In this document: positions 1 through 8,850 of the stretch, piece after piece
Position numbering within the stretch: the first letter of the stretch is position 1
How the letters are laid out: each line of letters opens with the position of its first letter
From: Gemmatimonadota bacterium
Lineage (GTDB): Bacteria > JAAXHH01
Direction of reading: 5' to 3'
Assembly: GCA_009838645.1 (NCBI GenBank)
Contig: VXRC01000014.1
Coordinates: 1 to 64,000 of the forward strand
Length of the DNA stretch: 64,000 nucleotides
The notes under the pieces: model-generated
The model's database searches: none
The model's input: the letters and a program-made list of their open reading frames with translations, nothing else
What the model was told of the DNA's origin: nothing
Translations under genes and position numbers: made by a program

Positions 1-826
1 CTGACGCCGATAACTGCACCGTCTCACCGAGGGCCATGAGTGTGGCCGACGACGGTTCGATCGCGATACTGCCCGCCGACTGCATCACCGTCACCGGGAC
101 GCTGGCAGACGCGCTACCCGAATGAGCGGTGACCGTGATGCTGCCATTGGCGACCGCCGTCACCAGGCCCTGTGCCGACACCATGGCAACCGAAGCGTCG
201 CTACTCGACCACTCGACCACCGCACCAGCCACCGGTTGACCGTTCCCGTCCAGTACGGAGGCCGAAAGCTGCACCATCTCGCCGATGGCCATGAGTGTGG
301 CCGACGACGGCTCGATCACGATACTGCCCGCAGACTGCATCACCGTCACCGGGACGCTCGTGGACGCACTACCTGAACGCGCCGTGATTGTCGCACTGCC
401 GTTGGCGACAGCCGTCACCAACCCCTGCCCGCTTACGGTCGCCACGGCTTCGTTACTACTCGACCACTCGATGGTCGCGCCGCTCATGACCGCGTTGTTC
501 TGATCGAAGACCTGGGCGGTCAGTTGGAGGGTCTGACCGATGGCATTCAATGAGACAGAGGAAGGCGTTACTTCAATGCGCGTAGGCACCGGAGTCGGTG
601 GTGGGGGCGGCGGTGGAGCAGGCGGTTCAGGCGCCGTCGGGCTGTCCTTGCCGCAGGCGGCCAGCAACGGAAGGCCGATGGCAAGGAAGATGGTCAACGC
701 CAGGCGCCGGCGACTGCCACACCAGGCGCGAGCGACCTCCACACCAGGCGAAGAGGATTGTTTCGATAGACTGGACGGGCTGGAAGAAACCGCCGATTTA
801 CGTTCGCTACTGGTATGGATGATCAT
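1..826 (-). CDS. Ig-like (BIG2/invasin-type) repeat lipoprotein, N-terminal part, cut by window edge
   Basis: This is read on the minus strand from ATG at 826 and runs off the window, so 275 residues are visible. Residues 40-58 are a hydrophobic stretch ending in the lipobox LAAC, followed by a Pro-rich linker (about ten prolines). After that come Ig-like repeats of about 85 residues, each with motifs such as VEWSSSDASVA and GLVTAVANGS, typical of bacterial Ig-like group 2 domains. The repeats are also nearly identical as DNA with a 255-bp period (compare positions 81 and 336). The product is probably an outer-surface lipoprotein used in adhesion or as a stalk. The first ~30 residues before the signal segment are odd, so translation may begin at a later GTG/TTG. 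The C-terminal domain, which would set the function, lies outside the window. Confidence 0.85.
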   Translation of the reverse strand, partial: MIIHTSSERKSAVSSSPSSLSKQSSSPGVEVARAWCGSRRRLALTIFLAIGLPLLAACGKDSPTAPEPPAPPPPPPPTPVPTRIEVTPSSVSLNAIGQTLQLTAQVFDQNNAVMSGATIEWSSSNEAVATVSGQGLVTAVANGSATITARSGSASTSVPVTVMQSAGSIVIEPSSATLMAIGEMVQLSASVLDGNGQPVAGAVVEWSSSDASVAMVSAQGLVTAVANGSITVTAHSGSASASVPVTVMQSAGSIAIEPSSATLMALGETVQLSAS

Positions 827-873
827 ATCGTACCGCTAACCTTTAGTTGAGAACTTCGACAACGATCGACTGT

Positions 874-971
874 CGGCGTCCGCTGGTCGGCGTCCGCTGG
901 TCGGCGTCCGCTGGTCGGCGTCCGCTAGTCGGCGTCCGCTGGTCGGCGTCCGCTAGTCGGCGTCCGCTGGT
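874..971. repeat. 14-bp tandem repeat, 7 copies
   Basis: Seven uninterrupted head-to-tail copies of CGGCGTCCGCTGGT. Copies 4 and 6 carry A instead of G at position 12 (CTAGT), otherwise all are identical. The unit is not a multiple of three and the tract is non-coding. It lies just upstream of the Ig-like lipoprotein gene. Confidence 0.97.
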
Positions 972-1039
972 TTGGATGATGTAATCGTCTCACATTTCTG
1001 TGGGAGGTATGGTCTGAATCCGAACAAGGTAAAATAAGG

Positions 1040-1058
1040 TGATTCATGTTGTGAATCA
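1040..1058. promoter_or_regulatory. Small palindrome in AT-rich DNA, possible operator
   Basis: Arms TGATTCA (1040-1046) and TGAATCA (1052-1058) are perfect inverted repeats separated by 5 bases and followed by an A-tract. It could be a protein-binding site between the divergent genes at 826 and 1599. There is no T-run after it on the + strand, so it is not a typical terminator for that direction. Confidence 0.4.
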
Positions 1059-1478
1059 TCAAAAAAAACGTACTATATGTGATGTTAACATGATTTTATG
1101 GACGAAATATATGATATTTTGTGATTATCTGATTTACCGGAGATTCGTAGTCAAGTGGATTGGCATTACGAGTCGCGCGCGATTCAGTTGAATAACCTGC
1201 GCATTGTCTACAGCCTGCGCGCGGTGTTTACAACCAGGAAGGAAGTGGAACAGGTAAATCATGCAGAATTTCAACCAGTTGGAGGAAGGAACGAGGACCC
1301 ATAGGATCACCTGGCACACATGCTCGACCCCGAGAATCCAATTGCCTGTACGCCTGGACTCGGATAGATTCGCTACAGGGCGTCAGGCTGGAATGGCAGA
1401 CGCATGCCGCCCGTTAAAAGATCACCGCAAGCGAAACGCCTCTGCGATGTGGTGATCGAATGCAGAGGCTAAGCCGGC

Positions 1479-1574
1479 ATCCAGGCCAGGTACCGGAGCG
1501 GACGCCAGGCCGGGGGCTGGATCGGATGCCGGGCTAAGGGCCGGAACGGACGCCGGGCCGGGTGCGGGCACGGA
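1479..1574. repeat. 24-bp imperfect tandem repeat, 4 copies
   Basis: Four consecutive 24-bp units (1479-1502, 1503-1526, 1527-1550, 1551-1574) each end in CGGA and contain GCC-GGGC-rich cores. The tract ends about 10 bp before the Shine-Dalgarno of the DUF6702 gene. It keeps a Pro/Ala-rich frame open on the minus strand, but I do not believe that frame is a gene. Confidence 0.85.
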
Positions 1575-1598
1575 TGCCGGACGTGGAGGGTTCATGCG

Positions 1599-2225
1599 AT
1601 GAGATCGCAAATCTCCCGGCTTTTACCAACAGCAAACTTGGCGTTCTGCGCTGGTCTGCTGGTAATCACCGAGGCCCTCGCGGGTGGCGGACCGGGAGGT
1701 GCGGTGTACGCCGGGGAAAGCGTGGCGATCGACACGGATGGCGCGGCCCGTTCCATGGACGCCGTGAAGCCGGACGTGCCTGAAGCCCACCCCTTCTACA
1801 TCAGCGTCTGCCAGGTCGATCACAACCCCGACACCGGCGCGCTGGAGATGTCTTTTCGCATCTTCATGGACGACCTGGAACTGGCCCTCGAAACGATGGG
1901 CACGGAACGACTGCACCTGGGCACGGAGCGCGAAGCCGAGAAGGCGGACCTTTACATAAGCCGTTATCTCGTTCGCCACGTTGTCGTCGAGATAAACGGC
2001 CGTCGCGTCAACGCCGCCTTTCTCGGAAAGGAAGTTGAATTGGACGCGATGTGGTGTTACGTGGAGGTCGGGGATATCCCCGTGTTTGAAACGATGACAA
2101 TGACGAATACGCTGCTCCTCGAGACATACGAAGACCAGGTCAATCTCGTGCACGTCAATGCCAACGGCCAGAAGAAGAGCCTGGTGTTCAACCAACAACA
2201 GGTCACGCAGACCCTGGAATTCTGA
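1599..2225 (+). CDS. DUF6702 family protein, exported
   Basis: A 208-residue protein with a hydrophobic N-terminus, probably an export signal. The rest matches DUF6702 as I know it: the start HPFYISVCQVDHN, then a line about an internal fold (FRIFMDDLELALE), FLGKEVE and MWCYVEV in the middle, and DQVNLVHVNANGQKKSL near the end. The function of this family is unknown; members are secreted or periplasmic. The start is supported by GGAGG at 1584, ten bases before ATG. The downstream nucleotidyltransferase begins 41 bases after the stop and may be co-transcribed. Confidence 0.8.
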   Translation: MRSQISRLLPTANLAFCAGLLVITEALAGGGPGGAVYAGESVAIDTDGAARSMDAVKPDVPEAHPFYISVCQVDHNPDTGALEMSFRIFMDDLELALETMGTERLHLGTEREAEKADLYISRYLVRHVVVEINGRRVNAAFLGKEVELDAMWCYVEVGDIPVFETMTMTNTLLLETYEDQVNLVHVNANGQKKSLVFNQQQVTQTLEF

Positions 2226-2266
2226 ACCGGATTCCGGGTACCCTGCAATGAACATCATCCCGGACT

Positions 2267-2785
2267 ATGCCGCAGCATACACGAAACGCAGCCCGCATCG
2301 TCGACCTGGAAGCGTTCCCCGGCTTGAAGGGAAGCGTAGACCTGGGCACCATCGTCGCCACTTCCGGCGGGTACGATCCGCTCCATCCCGGCCATGTCTC
2401 CTGTCTGCTGGAATCGTCCGGCTATGGCGATACCATGGTCGTGATCGTCAATGGCGACGCATTCCTGCGCCGCAAGAAGGGCAAGCCCTTCATGGATCTC
2501 AGGGCCCGTTGCCAGGTCGTCTCCGGTATCCGCGGCGTGGACTACGTGATTCCGTTTGAAATCGAAGGCGACGATACGGTCTGCGAGGCCCTGAGGGTGA
2601 TCCGGCCCCGCGTATTCACCAAGGGCGGAGACCGGACCGACATGTCCAATATCCCCGAGTGGAGCGTATGCAAGGAACTCGGCATCGAAGTGATTTCGGG
2701 GGTGGGGATGGACAAGGCCTGGAGCAGTTCCGACTACCTGGAATCGTGGGGACGATTCTGGGCCGGCCAGGGGAACCGCGGGTAG
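2267..2785 (+). CDS. Cytidylyltransferase-like nucleotidyltransferase
   Basis: 172 residues with the HxGH superfamily nucleotide-binding core: GGYDPLHPGH at about residues 34-43, then VVIVNGDAFLRRKKGKP, a loop shared with RfaE/HldE domain II and glycerol-3-phosphate cytidylyltransferases. A Ser-rich WSSSDYLE near the end takes the place of the usual ISSTxIR signature. It should transfer a nucleotidyl group from a NTP to a phosphorylated substrate. The genes that follow (dehydrogenase, isomerase, aminotransferase) suggest a sugar or cyclitol phosphate, but the substrate cannot be read from sequence. Confidence 0.8.
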   Translation: MPQHTRNAARIVDLEAFPGLKGSVDLGTIVATSGGYDPLHPGHVSCLLESSGYGDTMVVIVNGDAFLRRKKGKPFMDLRARCQVVSGIRGVDYVIPFEIEGDDTVCEALRVIRPRVFTKGGDRTDMSNIPEWSVCKELGIEVISGVGMDKAWSSSDYLESWGRFWAGQGNRG

Positions 2786-2885
2786 GGCCCAGAAAGGTAA
2801 TTGCTGCTTGTCCCGTGTCCGCTGCCGTCTTATAATCCCGGTACACGATAACCACCCGTTTCTCCCGGGAAACCCGGAGGAGAGC

Positions 2886-3989
2886 ATGCCAAGCAGATAC
2901 CGCGCCGCCGTGATCGGCCTCGGCCGCATGGGCAGCACCTTCGACGACGAGATCGACCAGGGCGGATCCATCTTCCTGCCCTACTGTCACGCGCCTTCCT
3001 ACCAGGCCGCGCCTGACGTAGACCTGGTCGCCGGGGCGGACCCTCACGACGGGCAGCGTTCGATATTCGGCGGGCGCTGGGGCATCGAAGACGGTCACCT
3101 GTACGCCGACTACCGCGATATGCTCGAGAAAGAGCGTATCGATCTGCTCAGCGTCTGCACCACGGCCCGGATCCGTTCACAGATCGTTCAGGACGCCGCC
3201 CGCGCCGGCGTGAAGGCCATTTGGGCCGAAAAACCCATCGCCCTGACCCTGGCCGAGGCGGATGACATGGTGGCAGCCTGCGAGAAACACGGCGTCGCCC
3301 TGGCCATCAACTGCGCGCGGCGCTGGCATCCGTTCTTTTCCCATGCGAAGACCATGATCGAAGAAGACGAACTCGGCGAGATCGTCCAGGTGACGGGTTA
3401 CGGCCAGTGCGGACTTTCCCATAACGGCAGCCACCTCATCGATATCGTCCGGTACATGGCGGGCGGAACGGTCGAATGGGTGTACGGCGAGATGGAATCC
3501 GACGAGGCCGCGGCGGGCGACAAGGATCTCATGGGCAACGGGTACCTGGCCTTCGACAACGGGGTCCGGGCCTATGTCCGCGGCATGCCCTGCGGGATCG
3601 CGAACTGGGAGATCGACGTCCTGGGCACGAAGGGCCGCTTCCGCTCCATCGCGAACGGCCAGGACGCCGAACTGGTGAAGCTGCATCCCGGCGGTCCGCG
3701 CGGCAGAGGCGTGCCCGCCCGATTGCCCTTTCCCTGGCCCGTTCGTTACCCGTCCATGGGGCTGACCATCGTCGCGGACCTCATCTCGGCCGTCGAAAAC
3801 GGTCATCCCCCGAAGTGTTCCGGGGTGGACGGACGGGAGGCCCTGGAAGTGGCCATCGCCCTCCGGGAATCTCATCGAAGGGGAGGACAGAAGGTCCATC
3901 TGCCCGTGCAGGACCGGGATTCGGGCATCCTGTCCTCCGAAATACACCAGGACGACGTACCGGCGCGCGTCCGGCGCCTTCGGGGATAG
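2886..3989 (+). CDS. Gfo/Idh/MocA family NAD(P)-dependent oxidoreductase
   Basis: 367 residues. The Rossmann motif GLGRMG is at residues 11-16 and the family's EKP motif (WAEKPIAL) at about 115-117, whose Lys is catalytic. HNGSHLIDIVRY in the second domain supplies the usual active-site His/Asp. The family oxidises or reduces hydroxyls of sugars and inositols. I chose ATG at 2886 because GGAGGAGAG precedes it and the Rossmann strand begins there; an upstream in-frame TTG at 2808 has no ribosome site. It lies about 100 bp after the nucleotidyltransferase and 32 bp before the isomerase. Confidence 0.9.
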   Translation: MPSRYRAAVIGLGRMGSTFDDEIDQGGSIFLPYCHAPSYQAAPDVDLVAGADPHDGQRSIFGGRWGIEDGHLYADYRDMLEKERIDLLSVCTTARIRSQIVQDAARAGVKAIWAEKPIALTLAEADDMVAACEKHGVALAINCARRWHPFFSHAKTMIEEDELGEIVQVTGYGQCGLSHNGSHLIDIVRYMAGGTVEWVYGEMESDEAAAGDKDLMGNGYLAFDNGVRAYVRGMPCGIANWEIDVLGTKGRFRSIANGQDAELVKLHPGGPRGRGVPARLPFPWPVRYPSMGLTIVADLISAVENGHPPKCSGVDGREALEVAIALRESHRRGGQKVHLPVQDRDSGILSSEIHQDDVPARVRRLRG

Positions 3990-4021
3990 TGCTCCGCGGG
4001 ATCTGCACGCAGGGAGGACGA

Positions 4022-4786
4022 ATGAAGCTGGGGTTCGTGACCTATCAGATCGGCAAGGACTGGGACGTGCCGGCCATCATCGACATGTGCGGAAGGACGG
4101 GTTTCACGGGCGTGGAACTCCGCACGACCCATGCCCACGGCGTGGAAGCCTCGCTGAGTGCGGATGAGCGATCAGAGGTACGACGGCTTTTCGAGGACGG
4201 CGGCGTGGACCTGGTGGGCCTCGGTACGGCCTTCGAGTATCACTCGGCCGATCCGGACGAGGTGCGGGCGAACGTGGACGGGACCGTCGAGTACGCGAGA
4301 CTGGCGGCCGACCTGGGTTGTCCGGGCGTCAAGGTGCGCCCCAACGGTCTACAGACCGAAGCGGGCATCCCGGAAGAAGCGACCCTCGAGCAGATTGGGA
4401 AAGCCGTCGGTGAGTGCGCGGAAGCGGCCGCCGGCCTCGGCGTGCAGATCCGGGTAGAAGTGCATGGGAAGGACACCCAGGAGCCGCGGCGCATGCGCGC
4501 CATCATGGACCACGCGGACCATCCCAATGCGTATATCTGCTGGAACTCGAATTTCGGCGAAGTGCAGGACGGATCCATCGAGGCCAACTACCGGCTGCTC
4601 GCCCACAAGATCGGCCTGGTGCACATCACCGAAATCTACCGCGCCGAGTACCCCTGGCGAGAGCTTTTCCGATTGCTTCAAGCGGACGGTTACGGAGGGT
4701 ACACGCTCGCGGAAATCGCCCACAGCCCCGAACCCGAGCGGCTGATGGGCTACTACAAGGCCCTCTGGGAAGCGTATCGGGCCTGA
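4022..4786 (+). CDS. Sugar phosphate isomerase/epimerase (xylose isomerase-like TIM barrel)
   Basis: 254 residues of the AP-endonuclease-2/xylose-isomerase-like fold (IolE/IolI/Hyi type). Visible metal-site elements are the Glu of GVELR at the first strand end, RVEVHGKD (Glu and His) in the middle, WNSNF and GLVHITE near the C-terminus. Such enzymes isomerise, epimerise or dehydrate keto-sugars and inosose. GGAGG directly precedes ATG 4022. Pairing with a Gfo/Idh/MocA dehydrogenase is the common arrangement in inositol and unusual-sugar pathways. The substrate is not determined. Confidence 0.85.
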   Translation: MKLGFVTYQIGKDWDVPAIIDMCGRTGFTGVELRTTHAHGVEASLSADERSEVRRLFEDGGVDLVGLGTAFEYHSADPDEVRANVDGTVEYARLAADLGCPGVKVRPNGLQTEAGIPEEATLEQIGKAVGECAEAAAGLGVQIRVEVHGKDTQEPRRMRAIMDHADHPNAYICWNSNFGEVQDGSIEANYRLLAHKIGLVHITEIYRAEYPWRELFRLLQADGYGGYTLAEIAHSPEPERLMGYYKALWEAYRA

Positions 4787-4895
4787 CGGCGGCCGCGAGC
4801 GGTCCGGGAACGCCCGATTCAACCGCCGGGAACACCGGAGGCGGCCTTCCGCTCCCGGTTTGAACCAAGGCATTCCGAAAGGACCATCCAAGTCT

Positions 4896-6221
4896 ATGAC
4901 AACGGCCCAGAAGATATCGCAGGAGGCGATCTACCGCGAAAGGACGCCGGGATCCTGTGAAGCGTTCAAGCGCGCGGGTGAAGTCATGCCCGGCGTCGCC
5001 AAGGGCGCCTACTACTACGCGCCATACCCGGTCACCATCGCGCGGGCCGAAGGCTGCCACCTGTACGACGTGGACGGCAACCGGTACGTGGATTTCGCCA
5101 ACCACCACACGACGCAGATCCTGGGGCACAACCATCCCGCGATCGTCCGCGCGGTGTCGCAACAGCTCGAACAAGGCATCGCCGTGGCCGCCCCCATGGG
5201 GATCGAAACGGCGCTGGCGGACGAGTTGTGTCGTAGAGTGGACTCCCTGGAGATGGTCCGTTTCTGCAACTCCGGGACGGAGGCGACGCTCCACGCGATC
5301 CGGCTGGCGCGGGAATACACGGGCCGTCACCTCATCGCCAAGTTCGAAGGGGGCTATCACGGCAGCCACGACGCCGTCGAAATCAGCACTTCACCCGATC
5401 CGGCGAAGGCGGGTCCCGCGGACCGGCCTGTGCCCGTGGCCAGCGCGGGAGGCATGCCGCCCAACGCCACCGACAACGTCGTCATCCTGCCCTTCGACGA
5501 CGAAGCGGCCGTCGAGGCGATTGTCGCGGAAAAAAGCGACGAACTGGCGGCCGTGATCCTCGACCCGAAGACGGGCGTCATTCCCCAGCGGCTGGACTTC
5601 GTGAAGGCAGTACGCGAGATCACCGAACGGCACGGCGTGCTCCTGATCCTGGACGAGATCGTGGGATTCCGCGCGTCACCGGGCGGGGTCCAGGCCCAGT
5701 GCGGCATCCTGCCCGACCTGAGCACGTACGGGAAGATCGTGGGCGGGGGGTTTCCCGCAGGCGCTTTCGGCGGCCGCGGGGAACTGATGTCCCTGCTGGA
5801 TCCCACCCAGGGCAAGGCCCGGGTTTTCCAGAGCGGATCCTTCAGCGCACACCCCGTCACCATGGCCGCGGGCCTGGCCATGGTGGAAGTGCTGACGCCC
5901 GACGTGTATGCAAGGCTCGACCGTCTCACCGATCGTCTCGTGCATGGACTCGAGGACGCCTTCGCCCGCACGAGTACCGTGGCGACGGTGGCCGCGTCCG
6001 GCTCCACTTTCAGCATCTATTTCACAGGAGGGCCGGTCCGAACCTACCGCGCCGTGGCGGCGGCCGACAAAGGTACCGTACCCGCGGTGTTTCTCGGCTT
6101 GCTGAACCGCGGTTACTACCTGTCGAACGGCCTCGCCATGAACTGCCTTTCCGCGGCCATGGACGAATCGCATATCGACGGACTCGTCGAGGCGGTGGCC
6201 GGAACGCTGGTAGAAATCTGA
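4896..6221 (+). CDS. Class III PLP aminotransferase, glutamate-1-semialdehyde aminomutase-like
   Basis: 441 residues. PLP-site elements appear in order: FCNSGTEAT (123-131), GGYHGSHD (152-159), LDEI with the PLP aspartate (about 252-255) and STYGKIVGGGFPAGAFGG, in which Lys280 should form the Schiff base. It resembles HemL-like aminotransferases that are not necessarily HemL. No other haem genes are near; the partner dehydrogenase and isomerase point to amination of a keto-sugar or keto-cyclitol. ATG 4896 is preferred to an upstream in-frame TTG (4860), which falls before the conserved part. Confidence 0.85.
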   Translation: MTTAQKISQEAIYRERTPGSCEAFKRAGEVMPGVAKGAYYYAPYPVTIARAEGCHLYDVDGNRYVDFANHHTTQILGHNHPAIVRAVSQQLEQGIAVAAPMGIETALADELCRRVDSLEMVRFCNSGTEATLHAIRLAREYTGRHLIAKFEGGYHGSHDAVEISTSPDPAKAGPADRPVPVASAGGMPPNATDNVVILPFDDEAAVEAIVAEKSDELAAVILDPKTGVIPQRLDFVKAVREITERHGVLLILDEIVGFRASPGGVQAQCGILPDLSTYGKIVGGGFPAGAFGGRGELMSLLDPTQGKARVFQSGSFSAHPVTMAAGLAMVEVLTPDVYARLDRLTDRLVHGLEDAFARTSTVATVAASGSTFSIYFTGGPVRTYRAVAAADKGTVPAVFLGLLNRGYYLSNGLAMNCLSAAMDESHIDGLVEAVAGTLVEI

Positions 6222-6327
6222 CGAACTGATTGGACTGAACTGGATTCGCCACGGCGGATCGCCCGCGCAACGAACGGTCTGAACGCACCGAATTCACCGA
6301 CCAACCATTCATCACAGGAACCGAACC

Positions 6328-7986
6328 ATGCCCCATGCTTTCAAGTTTGCTGCCGCCCTGCTCGGCGCCGTCTCCGCCTTCTTCCTGGTCCCCTTGCTGA
6401 TCGCGGCGCAGGGCGGTTCCGGGGAATCGGCCGCACGGGCCCTTCCGCCGGACGCCTCCCCGCGGGATCAACAGGTCTTCAGATACATGAGCCCGGAGCC
6501 CCGCACGCTCGATTCCGCGATCAACGACTACGACACGGAAGACACCATCATCCCCTTCGAGCCTCTGCTCCGCCGCGATCCGAACTGGAATCCGGAACCC
6601 GCGGCCGCCGACAGCTACACGTCTTCCCCGGACGGCAAGACCTGGACCTTCCACCTGCGCCAGGGCGCGCGGTGGAGCGACGGCCGGCCCGTCACGGCCC
6701 ACGACTTCGTCTACTCCTTCCGGCGCATGCTGGACCCGGAGGAAGCCAACCCCTACGGGTTCTTCTACCACGACTTCAAGAACGCCAGGCCCATCAACCG
6801 CGGCGAGATCAAGGACCTGACCCAGCTGGGCGTCCGCGCCGTCGACGATCTCACGCTGGTCATCGAGACGGAGAAGTCGGCGCCGTACCTACCCTACATC
6901 GTATCCTATGGGAACGCGCTGCCGGTACCGCCATGGCAGGTCGAAAAGTACGAGCGGAAATGGACCCGTCTCGAGAACATCGTTTCGAACTCGGGGTTCA
7001 AACTGTCGGAATGGGTCACGGGAAGCCACATGACCCTGGTTCCGGACCCCATGTACAACGGTCCCCACAAGCCCTACCTGGAGAAGGTCATCCATCCCTT
7101 CCGCAACGCGGCGGTGGCCACGGTCCTCGCCTACGAGAACGACGAGGTGGACCGCGAACTCGTCGACGTGACCGACATGCCCCGCATCCTGGCCGATCCC
7201 GAACTCGCGCCGGACCTGGTCAGGATTTCCGCACGGGCCTCATGGTATCTCTTCTACCGCACCCGGCAGCCGCCCTTCGACGACGTGCGGGTCCGGGAAG
7301 CCTTCACGCGGGCGATCGACCGGGAGGTCATCACGGGTATCCTGCTGGGCGGCACAGCCGTCCCCGCCTACTCCATGATCCCGCCCGAATTCGCGGAGTA
7401 CAACGGACCGGCCATGAAACCCCACCAGTCCTACGATCCGGCAAGGGCCCGGGAGCTCATAAGGGAGGCCGGCTATCCCCGCGGGCGGGGGTTCCCCCGC
7501 CAGGAGATGTGGCTGCGGGCGCCCAATCCCACCATCAAGCGGATCAGCGAGGCCATCATGGCCATGCTGAAGGAGAACATCGGAGTCGACGTGACGATCC
7601 GGAGCGCCGACCGGACCATGTACATGAACAACATGTATAACTGGCGCATGAACCTGGGGCTGATCGTGTTCTACGCCGATTACCTTGACCCGCGCAACAT
7701 GCTCGACATGATCTGGCACTCCCAGCCCCAGGGGTACGGCCGATCGGACTGGTCGAACGCCGAGTTCGACCGCCTGGTGGAGCAGGCGGCCGCGGAACTG
7801 GACAGGGACCGGCGGCGGTCGCTTTACGCGGAGGCGGAGGAGATCATGGTGTCGGACTACGCCGGGTCCTTCCTGTTTCATCCGGTGTACCTGGAACTCA
7901 GGAAGCCCTGGGTCAAGGGGATCGCGGAAAATCCCGACGGCACGGTGGGGGCCATGGACTACACGCGGGTCTACATCTCCCGCTGA
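6328..7986 (+). CDS. Peptide/oligopeptide ABC transporter substrate-binding protein (SBP family 5)
   Basis: 552 residues with an N-terminal signal (hydrophobic residues 6-27). The mature part has the OppA/DppA plan: EPRTLDSAINDYDTE near the start, the WTFHLRQGARWSDG and PVTAHDFVYSFRRMLDP signature of bacterial extracellular solute-binding protein family 5, then a C-terminal lobe with TIKRISEAI and the WSNAEFDRLVEQA end motif. It binds peptides or other small ligands in the periplasm. No permease or ATPase gene lies next to it. It follows the amino-sugar-like genes by 106 bp on the same strand, so the ligand may be related to that pathway (inference). Confidence 0.9.
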   Translation: MPHAFKFAAALLGAVSAFFLVPLLIAAQGGSGESAARALPPDASPRDQQVFRYMSPEPRTLDSAINDYDTEDTIIPFEPLLRRDPNWNPEPAAADSYTSSPDGKTWTFHLRQGARWSDGRPVTAHDFVYSFRRMLDPEEANPYGFFYHDFKNARPINRGEIKDLTQLGVRAVDDLTLVIETEKSAPYLPYIVSYGNALPVPPWQVEKYERKWTRLENIVSNSGFKLSEWVTGSHMTLVPDPMYNGPHKPYLEKVIHPFRNAAVATVLAYENDEVDRELVDVTDMPRILADPELAPDLVRISARASWYLFYRTRQPPFDDVRVREAFTRAIDREVITGILLGGTAVPAYSMIPPEFAEYNGPAMKPHQSYDPARARELIREAGYPRGRGFPRQEMWLRAPNPTIKRISEAIMAMLKENIGVDVTIRSADRTMYMNNMYNWRMNLGLIVFYADYLDPRNMLDMIWHSQPQGYGRSDWSNAEFDRLVEQAAAELDRDRRRSLYAEAEEIMVSDYAGSFLFHPVYLELRKPWVKGIAENPDGTVGAMDYTRVYISR

Positions 7987-8072
7987 AAGACGGCCCGGGG
8001 GAACGCGCAGACGGCGACAAGGCGTCGACAGAGCGGCGATAAAGCGGTACAGATCCGTAATAATGAACGCCA

Positions 8073-8120
8073 AAAAATGCCTCCGCGCGAATCCCTTTCA
8101 CGCGGAGGCCTTGTTTTCTT
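8073..8120. terminator. Bidirectional intrinsic terminator
   Basis: A perfect 9-bp stem, GCCTCCGCG (8079-8087) with CGCGGAGGC (8101-8109), is flanked by a T-rich run on the right (8110-8120) and by AAAAAA on the left (8072-8077), which reads as a T-run on the minus strand. It sits between the convergent genes ending at 7986 (+) and 8208 (-), as expected for a shared terminator. Confidence 0.85.
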
Positions 8121-8150
8121 GGTCCGGTTCGTTTACTCCGGCCAGATCCG

Positions 8151-8195
8151 CCGGATCGACCGGATCGACCGGATCGGCCGGATCGGCCGGATCAA
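8151..8195. repeat. 9-bp tandem repeat, 5 copies
   Basis: Five copies of CCGGATCGA/CCGGATCGG/CCGGATCAA lie head to tail just past the terminator and before the stop of the TPR gene. It is intergenic and one of many short GC-rich tandem tracts in this window. Confidence 0.9.
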
Positions 8196-8207
8196 TCCGT
8201 ACGTCGC

Positions 8208-8801
8208 TTACCGGATCGCGTCCTTCATCTGGGCGACGATGTTCCGGAGTGACGCGGCGTTCCTGGCCCGGGGCGCCAGTCTCAGATAGTTCTCGTAGGA
8301 CCTGATCGCGTTCGGATAATCCTCGCGGGTCTGATACAGGATGCCCAGGTTGTAATGCCAGTTCGCCTTCTTGCCGTTGATGCCGATTGCAGCCCTGTAG
8401 GATCTGATCGCTCGGCTGCTGTTCTTGAGCTTCTGGTAAGCGCTGCCCAACGCGCCGTGCGCGTCCGCGTACTTGGCATCGATCTCCGTCGCCTTCTGGA
8501 ACGACTTGATCGCGTTGGAGGTCTGGCCCGCCTTCTGCTGGGAAAGGCCGAGGTTGTAATGCGCTTCCTTGTAATCCGCCTTCAGTTCGACGGCTTTCTG
8601 GAACGCGCCGATGGCGTTTGTAAACTGTCCTGCCTTGAAGTAGGCGATGCCGAGATTGTAATGACGGGGGGGATCGTCCGGCATGGCGTCCACTTTCGTC
8701 TTCGCATCCGCGATCGTCTGGGCCTGAATGGCAGGCGCCGCGACCAAGGCGACCAGGATCGTGAACACGGCAAGACAGTTCAACTTCTTGATGCGTGTCA
8801 T
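8208..8801 (-). CDS. Secreted TPR-repeat protein
   Basis: 197 residues. A signal peptide of about 28 residues ends in AIQAQ. Four tetratricopeptide repeats follow, spaced 34 residues, each with the pattern HYNLGIAYFKAGQFTNAI...F.KA.E. TPRs bind other proteins; nothing shows a catalytic role. ATG 8801 was chosen because GGAGG precedes it by seven bases; an ATG two codons earlier would be one base from that site. It is divergently transcribed from the cupin gene at 8994. Confidence 0.85.
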   Translation of the reverse strand: MTRIKKLNCLAVFTILVALVAAPAIQAQTIADAKTKVDAMPDDPPRHYNLGIAYFKAGQFTNAIGAFQKAVELKADYKEAHYNLGLSQQKAGQTSNAIKSFQKATEIDAKYADAHGALGSAYQKLKNSSRAIRSYRAAIGINGKKANWHYNLGILYQTREDYPNAIRSYENYLRLAPRARNAASLRNIVAQMKDAIR

Positions 8802-8850
8802 CCTCATTCCTCCGTTGGATAACTGAGCGTAACAGGACACTGAGTATTTA

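Larger units (their letters stand above)
827..1598. other. Intergenic region with two tandem-repeat tracts and an AT-rich core
   Basis: This 770-bp stretch has no convincing gene. It contains a 14-bp tandem repeat (874-971), an AT-rich block (about 1000-1130) with a small palindrome at 1040-1058, and a 24-bp imperfect tandem repeat (1479-1574). Short open frames on both strands at about 1134-1319 and 1261-1455 have no recognisable domain. Confidence 0.6.

Noticed and set aside
874-971. CRISPR array reading of the 14-bp repeat
   Set aside because: No spacers between the units and the unit is too short.
1134-1455. Short frames on both strands in the first intergenic region
   Set aside because: No domain, no consistent ribosome site with a recognisable protein, and low-information composition.
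1422-1610. Pro/Ala-rich frame on the minus strand
   Set aside because: It is the translation of the 24-bp tandem repeat and has no features of a protein family.
1623-2258. Long minus-strand frame opposite the DUF6702 gene
   Set aside because: Shadow of GC-rich coding; the plus-strand protein matches a known family and has a ribosome site.
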